From Streptomyces echinoruber (lineage in GTDB: Bacteria; Actinomycetota; Actinomycetes; Streptomycetales; Streptomycetaceae): a stretch of DNA of 64,000 nt. The stretch's first letter is position 1. Each line of letters starts with the position of its first letter. A model generated the notes under the pieces. That model was not told the origin of the DNA. It did no database searches and saw only the letters and a list, made by a program, of their open reading frames with translations. The stretch is from assembly GCF_014651135.1 (NCBI RefSeq), contig NZ_BMWH01000023.1, positions 1 through 64,000 on the forward strand. Reading direction: 5' to 3'. Shown one piece after another: positions 60,190-64,000 of this stretch. The position numbers and the translations under genes were made by a program.

Positions 60190-61746
60190 TCACGCCGGTG
60201 CAGGAAGACCGCGGATCATGTCGGCGGCCTTTTCCGCGATCATGATCGTGGGGGCGTTGGTGTTGCCCCGCACCACGGTGGGCATCACCGAGGCGTCCAC
60301 CACCCGCAGCCCGCTCACGCCGTGCACACCGAGCCGGGAGTCCACCACGGGCCCGATGGAGCAGCTGCCCGCCGGGTGGTACAGGGTCTGCACCTCACGC
60401 CGGGCGAAGTCGAGCAGGCCGGCGTCGTCGGTGGAGCGCGGTACGCGGAAGTCGGCCCGGCGGTGCTTGGCCAGGCTGGGCCGGTCGGCGATGTCGAGCA
60501 GCATCCGCAGCGCCCGGACCATCGTGGCGCGGTCCTCTTCGGTGGTCAGGTAGTTGTGCAGGATGTGCGGCTTGGCGCTGGGGAGCGCCGAGCGCAGGGA
60601 GACCCTACCCCGGCTCGTGGGGGTGAGCAGAGCCGCGCCGATCATGAAGGCGTGGTCGGTCACGGGGCTGATGCCCTCCTCGTGGAACATCACCGGCGCG
60701 GCGTGCACCTGGATGTCCGGGGCATCCAGTCCCTCGCGGGTGCGGTGGAACCCGCCGGCCTCGCCGACGTTCGAGGTGAGCGGGCCGCGGCCCTCGGTCT
60801 CCAGCAGGCGGAGGTTGTCCGGCGTTCCTGCGGTGAACAGCGACTCGGTGTCGGTGAGCCAGCTCAGACCGACGTGCGGATGGTCCTGCAGGTTCTCCCC
60901 CACGGGGAGGTCGACGCGGGGCGTGATGCCGTGGGCCGCCAGTTCACCGCCCGGGCCGATACCGGAGAGCATGAGCAGCTGCGGCGAGTTGTAGGCACCG
61001 GCCGACAGCACGACCTCCCGTTCGGCGCGCAGGCTCAGCAGTTCGCCGTCCCGGTCCACCTCGACGCCGGTGGCACGGCCGCCGTCGAGCAGCACGCGGG
61101 TGCACTGGGCGCCGGTCAGCACCTCGAGGTTCGGCCGGGGCAAGGCCGGCCGCAGATACGCGTCGGCCGTGCTGCAGCGCAGACCGTCGCGCTGAGTGAG
61201 GTGATAGTAGCCGACGCCGTCCTGTTCGGGGCCGTTGAAGTCATCGGTGCGGGGGTGGCCGGCCTCCTGTGCCGCTGTCACGTAGGCGTCCATCAACGGA
61301 TGCCGGGAACGGCCTTCGCTGACCGTGACAGGCCCGCCGGTGGCGTGCCACGGTGACGTGGCGCCCGTGAAGTCCTCGGCGCGCAGGAAATACGGCAGGA
61401 CGTCCTGCCAGCTCCATCCGTCGGCGCCGCCGGCCGCCCAGGCGTCGTAGTCGCGGCGATTGCCGCGTATGTAGATCATCGCGTTCATGGAGGAGCAGCC
61501 GCCGAGCATCCGGCCCCGGGGCAGGTAGCGGCGGCGGCCGTCCAGCCCCGGTTCGCACTCGGTGAGGTAACTCCAGTCGTACTTCGTCTGGAAGAGCTTG
61601 CTGAACGCCGCCGGAACGTGGATTTCCGCGGCATCGTCCACCGGGCCTGCCTCGATGAGCAGAACGCGCGTGCTCTCGTCCTCGGTGAGCCGGCTCGCCA
61701 GCACGCACCCCGCCGATCCGGCGCCCACGATGATGTAGTCGTACAT
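60190..61746 (-). CDS. GMC-family FAD oxidoreductase
   Basis: A 518-residue glucose-methanol-choline oxidoreductase. FAD-binding MYDYIIVGAGSAGCVLASRL at the start, GMC signature 1 RGRMLGGCSSMNAMIYIRG, signature 2 AGAYNSPQLLMLSGIGP and the catalytic histidine pattern YHPAGSCSIG with ending VVRGNTNAPTIMIAEKAADMI. It resembles choline dehydrogenase or alcohol dehydrogenases of the BetA/AlkJ group, but no betaine genes are adjacent, so the substrate is an unknown alcohol. GAGGGGGAA precedes the ATG. Single gene. Confidence 0.92.
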   Translation of the reverse strand: MYDYIIVGAGSAGCVLASRLTEDESTRVLLIEAGPVDDAAEIHVPAAFSKLFQTKYDWSYLTECEPGLDGRRRYLPRGRMLGGCSSMNAMIYIRGNRRDYDAWAAGGADGWSWQDVLPYFLRAEDFTGATSPWHATGGPVTVSEGRSRHPLMDAYVTAAQEAGHPRTDDFNGPEQDGVGYYHLTQRDGLRCSTADAYLRPALPRPNLEVLTGAQCTRVLLDGGRATGVEVDRDGELLSLRAEREVVLSAGAYNSPQLLMLSGIGPGGELAAHGITPRVDLPVGENLQDHPHVGLSWLTDTESLFTAGTPDNLRLLETEGRGPLTSNVGEAGGFHRTREGLDAPDIQVHAAPVMFHEEGISPVTDHAFMIGAALLTPTSRGRVSLRSALPSAKPHILHNYLTTEEDRATMVRALRMLLDIADRPSLAKHRRADFRVPRSTDDAGLLDFARREVQTLYHPAGSCSIGPVVDSRLGVHGVSGLRVVDASVMPTVVRGNTNAPTIMIAEKAADMIRGLPAPA

Positions 61747-62533
61747 TTTTCCCCCTCGCCTTTCCCCCTCGCCCGGCCCGGTTGCTCGGCCCCTTCCACC
61801 CAAGCCGCATCGGCGGGGAAATCACACCGTGCTCTCGGCCATAGTCGACGGGCGCGTCAGCCGGCGCGCCCGGCCTCGTGCAGAGAGACGACGGCCTCCA
61901 CCAGGGCGTGCGGTTTCTCCCAGTTGAGCATGTGTCCGGCGTCCGGCACGGTGACCAGCCGTGCGCCCGGTATCCCCGCGGCCAGGCGCCGGGCGTGGCT
62001 CGGCGTCTACACGGTGGGCGGTACCGTGGCCGCGCCGGTCGCGGCCTGGTGGCGGGAGCGGCGCGAGGCCGCGGCGGCCGGAGCCGTCGGGGCGGGCGGC
62101 GACAGGGGCGGCCGGGTGCGGCCGCACGGACTCCCCGAGGACGGCCGGACGGCGATGAGGGGGCGCGGGACACCAAGTCGTCGGTGTACTCCTCGTGCTC
62201 CTTGCGCCCCTTGCGCTCCTCGCGTTCCTTGGCGGTTCACGTGAGCGCTGCGCTTTCCCGCGCCCTGCCCAGGGGAGGGCGGTGATTCGATGTCGGGCTC
62301 GCGGGGCCCTGCGCGCAGGCGTCGCCGTGCTCGCTGCATCACCCGCCGCCGTGCCGGCGCGGAGCGCGGACCCTCCGGGGCGACGGCGGCCCCGGCTTTC
62401 AGGACCCGGGCACCGGCGAACGGGCGGCGCGACGAGCCCGGCCGAACCGGTTCCGGCCGGCCGGGCTCCGCCGTCATCCGTCATCCGCGACGCACCCGGC
62501 TGCGTTCGGGCACGGTGACGCGCGGGCGTCGGA
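61747..62533. other. Rearranged region with fragments on both strands
   Basis: No intact gene. Leftward fragment 61857-62000 (alpha/beta hydrolase end) meets, at about 62000, a rightward fragment reading LGVYTVGGTVAAPVAAWWRE, which looks like a membrane-protein terminus. 62175-62235 has reiterated CTCCTTGCGCCCCTTGCG units, pyrimidine-rich on the plus strand. Confidence 0.5.
61857..62000 (-). pseudogene. C-terminal remnant of an alpha/beta hydrolase
   Basis: About 47 residues remain: RRLAAGIPGARLVTVPDAGH, MLNWEKPHALVEAVVSLHEA, then a stop at 61857. VPDAGHMLNWEKP is the catalytic-histidine end of alpha/beta-hydrolase fold enzymes. Everything upstream, including the nucleophile, is gone. Confidence 0.75.
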
Positions 62534-63571
62534 TCAGGTCTCCGTCTCCGCCCGTCCTCTCCCCACCGGCGACAGGGCGGACAGCACCGCGTCGCCGTCC
62601 GCGGGATGGCCGACTGTCAGCCGAACACCCTCCCCGGGCCAGTGACGGGCGTGTATCCCGGCGGTGCCGAGCGCGTCCGCCGCGGCGTGGTCGGTGCCGG
62701 GGGCGGGCCCCGCGGCGAGCCAGAGGAAGTTGGCCTGGCTGGGCAGGACGGGCAGGCCGAGCCCGGTGAGCCGGTGGTACAGGCGTTCTCGTTCGGCGAC
62801 GACGGCGTCCACGCGCGTGACGAGTTCGTCGCCGGCCTCCAGAGTGGCCTCGACCGCGGCGGTGGCCACCGCGTTGATGCCGTAGGGCAGCTGCCGGTCC
62901 CGCACCCGCGCCACCAGGGCGGGATCGCCCAGGCCGTAGCCCACCCGCAGCGCGGCCAGTCCGTAGGCCTTGGAGAAGGTCCGCAGCACCAGGAGGTTCG
63001 GCCGCTCGTTTGGCAGGCGGAGGCCGTCGGGGACGGCGGGGTGGCGTACGAACTCGATGTATGCCTCGTCCAGCAGCACGGTGACGTGCTCCGGTACGCG
63101 GGCGAGGAACGCCGCGAGCTCGGGGGCGGTGACGAGGCTGCCCGTCGGGTTGTGCGGATTGCAGATCACCACCACGCGGGTGGCCGCGTCGACCGCCTCG
63201 GCCAGGGCGGTCAGGTTCTGCCGTCCGTCGGGCAGCAGCGGCACGGGAACCGGCTCGGCCCCCGCCATCCGGGCCAGCAGCGGGTAGGCGTCGAACCCGG
63301 GCCAGGCGTACACCATGCGGTCGCCCGGCCTGATCACGGCCTGCAGCAGCTGGAGTGCGACGCCCACCGAGCCGTTGCCGACCGCGACCGCGCCGGGGTC
63401 CACGCCGCACCAGGCGGCGATCCGCCGCGCCAGCCGGTGGGGATGGAACGGCGGGTACCGGTGGGCCTGGCCGGCGGCGTCCCGGATCGCCTTCCGCACG
63501 GACGGCAGCGGCGGGTACGGGCTCTCGTTGAGTCCCAGCGGACGCGGGGACGGGGACAGTGCCGTCACCAT
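62534..63571 (-). CDS. HisC-like PLP aminotransferase
   Basis: A 345-residue fold-type I aminotransferase of the histidinol-phosphate aminotransferase group. LGLNESPYPPLPSVRKAIRD at the start, GNGSVGVALQLLQAVIRPGD, VVVICNPHNPTGSLVT, VLLDEAYIEF, and the PLP lysine in LRTFSKAYGLAALRVGYG are in order. It starts inside the last codons of the KAS III gene (7-bp overlap), so both belong to one transcript. No other his genes are present, so a role in a secondary pathway is more likely than histidine synthesis. Confidence 0.88.
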   Translation of the reverse strand: MVTALSPSPRPLGLNESPYPPLPSVRKAIRDAAGQAHRYPPFHPHRLARRIAAWCGVDPGAVAVGNGSVGVALQLLQAVIRPGDRMVYAWPGFDAYPLLARMAGAEPVPVPLLPDGRQNLTALAEAVDAATRVVVICNPHNPTGSLVTAPELAAFLARVPEHVTVLLDEAYIEFVRHPAVPDGLRLPNERPNLLVLRTFSKAYGLAALRVGYGLGDPALVARVRDRQLPYGINAVATAAVEATLEAGDELVTRVDAVVAERERLYHRLTGLGLPVLPSQANFLWLAAGPAPGTDHAAADALGTAGIHARHWPGEGVRLTVGHPADGDAVLSALSPVGRGRAETET

Positions 63572-64000
63572 CCCTGCCCCCAGCGGACGGCGGCGGCGCC
63601 GGCGTAGTCCCCGGCGTGGGCGAATCCGGCCAGCACCACGAGGTCGCCGTCCCGGATCTGCCGGGAGCGGACCGCGTCGTCGAGCGTGACGGGCATCGCG
63701 GCGCCGAAGAGGTTGCCGCACCGGTCGAAGGTGTCGGGGTGCCGTTCGGCGGGCAGGCCCAGCGCCTGACGCCAGTTCTGCAGGAAGGTGCGGTTGGGCT
63801 GGTTGGTGATCAGGCAGTCGATGTCGGTGGGGTCCGTGTCCAGGCGCCGGCACAGCTCCCGCACGACCTGCGGCACCAGGCGGTTGCCCCGCTCCAGCAC
63901 ATGGGCGACGCCGGTCTCGGTGAACCCGATGCGTACCTGGGCGTCACCGGCCTCCCAGTACTTGCGCCCGTCGTCGCGCACCATGGTCATGTCACCGGCG
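63565..64000 (-). CDS. KAS III-like 3-oxoacyl-ACP synthase, 5' part outside window
   Basis: The C-terminal 144 residues of a ketosynthase III. ITNQPNRTFLQNW occupies the place of the FabH HQAN motif, with Asn instead of the catalytic His, and RCGNLFGAAMPVTLDDA supplies the GN of the Asn motif. Loss of the His suggests a non-canonical reaction, for instance acyl transfer to a non-malonyl acceptor, rather than fatty acid initiation. Overlaps and is presumably coupled to the aminotransferase. The start and the active-site Cys lie beyond 64000. Confidence 0.8.
   Translation of the reverse strand, partial: AGDMTMVRDDGRKYWEAGDAQVRIGFTETGVAHVLERGNRLVPQVVRELCRRLDTDPTDIDCLITNQPNRTFLQNWRQALGLPAERHPDTFDRCGNLFGAAMPVTLDDAVRSRQIRDGDLVVLAGFAHAGDYAGAAAVRWGQGW

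Noticed and set aside
62534..63571. Histidine biosynthesis operon
   Set aside because: Only the HisC-like gene is present, coupled to a ketosynthase; no other his genes are seen.

Overview
The window is very GC-rich (well above 70% by eye, with G or C at nearly every third codon position). It uses GTG starts, GGAGG-type ribosome sites, Tat-type and lipoprotein signals, and actinobacterial gene families such as ANTAR, SpoIIE phosphatases, DUF574 methyltransferases and Rv1733c-like proteins. It is almost certainly from a Streptomyces chromosome. The mixture of secreted hydrolases, sugar uptake, detoxification genes, transposase relics and many broken genes suggests a chromosome arm rather than the core. 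No tRNA, rRNA, CRISPR array or replication origin was seen.

Layout. 0-5.5 kb: the 5' part of a secreted GH75 chitosanase, a small surface protein, and a fadH-padR pair behind a promoter overlapped by a perfect palindrome. 5.7-18.7 kb: a PAS-PAS-GAF-SpoIIE phosphatase, a membrane-anchored DUF5666-like protein, a PrmC-related methyltransferase, a MarR regulator divergent from a small unknown gene, an Rv1733c-like membrane protein, a CE7 esterase, a second short Rho factor behind a pyrimidine-rich repeated leader, a CYP152-type peroxygenase, a D,D-carboxypeptidase and UppP. 19-32.4 kb: a strictosidine-synthase-like hydrolase, a VOC protein behind a strong hairpin, MarR, SseB-like, DUF2795 and DUF1360 genes, a P-loop kinase, a DUF574 methyltransferase divergent from a second SpoIIE phosphatase, a GAF-ANTAR regulator, a Tat-exported class A beta-lactamase, and the fur-katG oxidative stress pair.

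32.6-42 kb: two secreted hydrolases meant to be translationally coupled but separated by a one-base frameshift in a tandem repeat, then an arabinoside-utilisation unit (GH51 arabinofuranosidase, binding protein, two permeases, divergent LacI repressor, no ATPase). 42-45.3 kb: a locus recalling FxLD-type RiPP clusters, with an intact PCMT-like methyltransferase, a triply frameshifted methyltransferase-NUDIX gene and an upstream fragment. 45.2-47.4 kb: an arsenic island, arsR-arsN1-arsC divergent from arsI, that points to organoarsenical detoxification and has no efflux gene in view.

47.5-64 kb: a decaying region. Live genes are an MpaB-like oxygenase, a GlsB/YmgE membrane protein with a clear terminator, a LacI regulator, a GH5 glycanase with a three-repeat C-terminal domain, a large SMI1/KNR4 protein, an aquaporin, a GMC oxidoreductase and an overlapping HisC-like/KAS III pair that runs off the right edge. 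Between them lie broken pieces of acetyl-CoA synthetase, cyclopropane-fatty-acid synthase, a BrkB/YihY protein, an alpha/beta hydrolase and two IS5-type transposases.

Most repressors sit next to their likely targets, and dyad symmetries are visible in several of those promoter regions (fadH-padR, the marR genes, arsR-arsI, the arabinoside unit, fur-katG). Functional names rest on recognised motifs and family knowledge; no database search was run.
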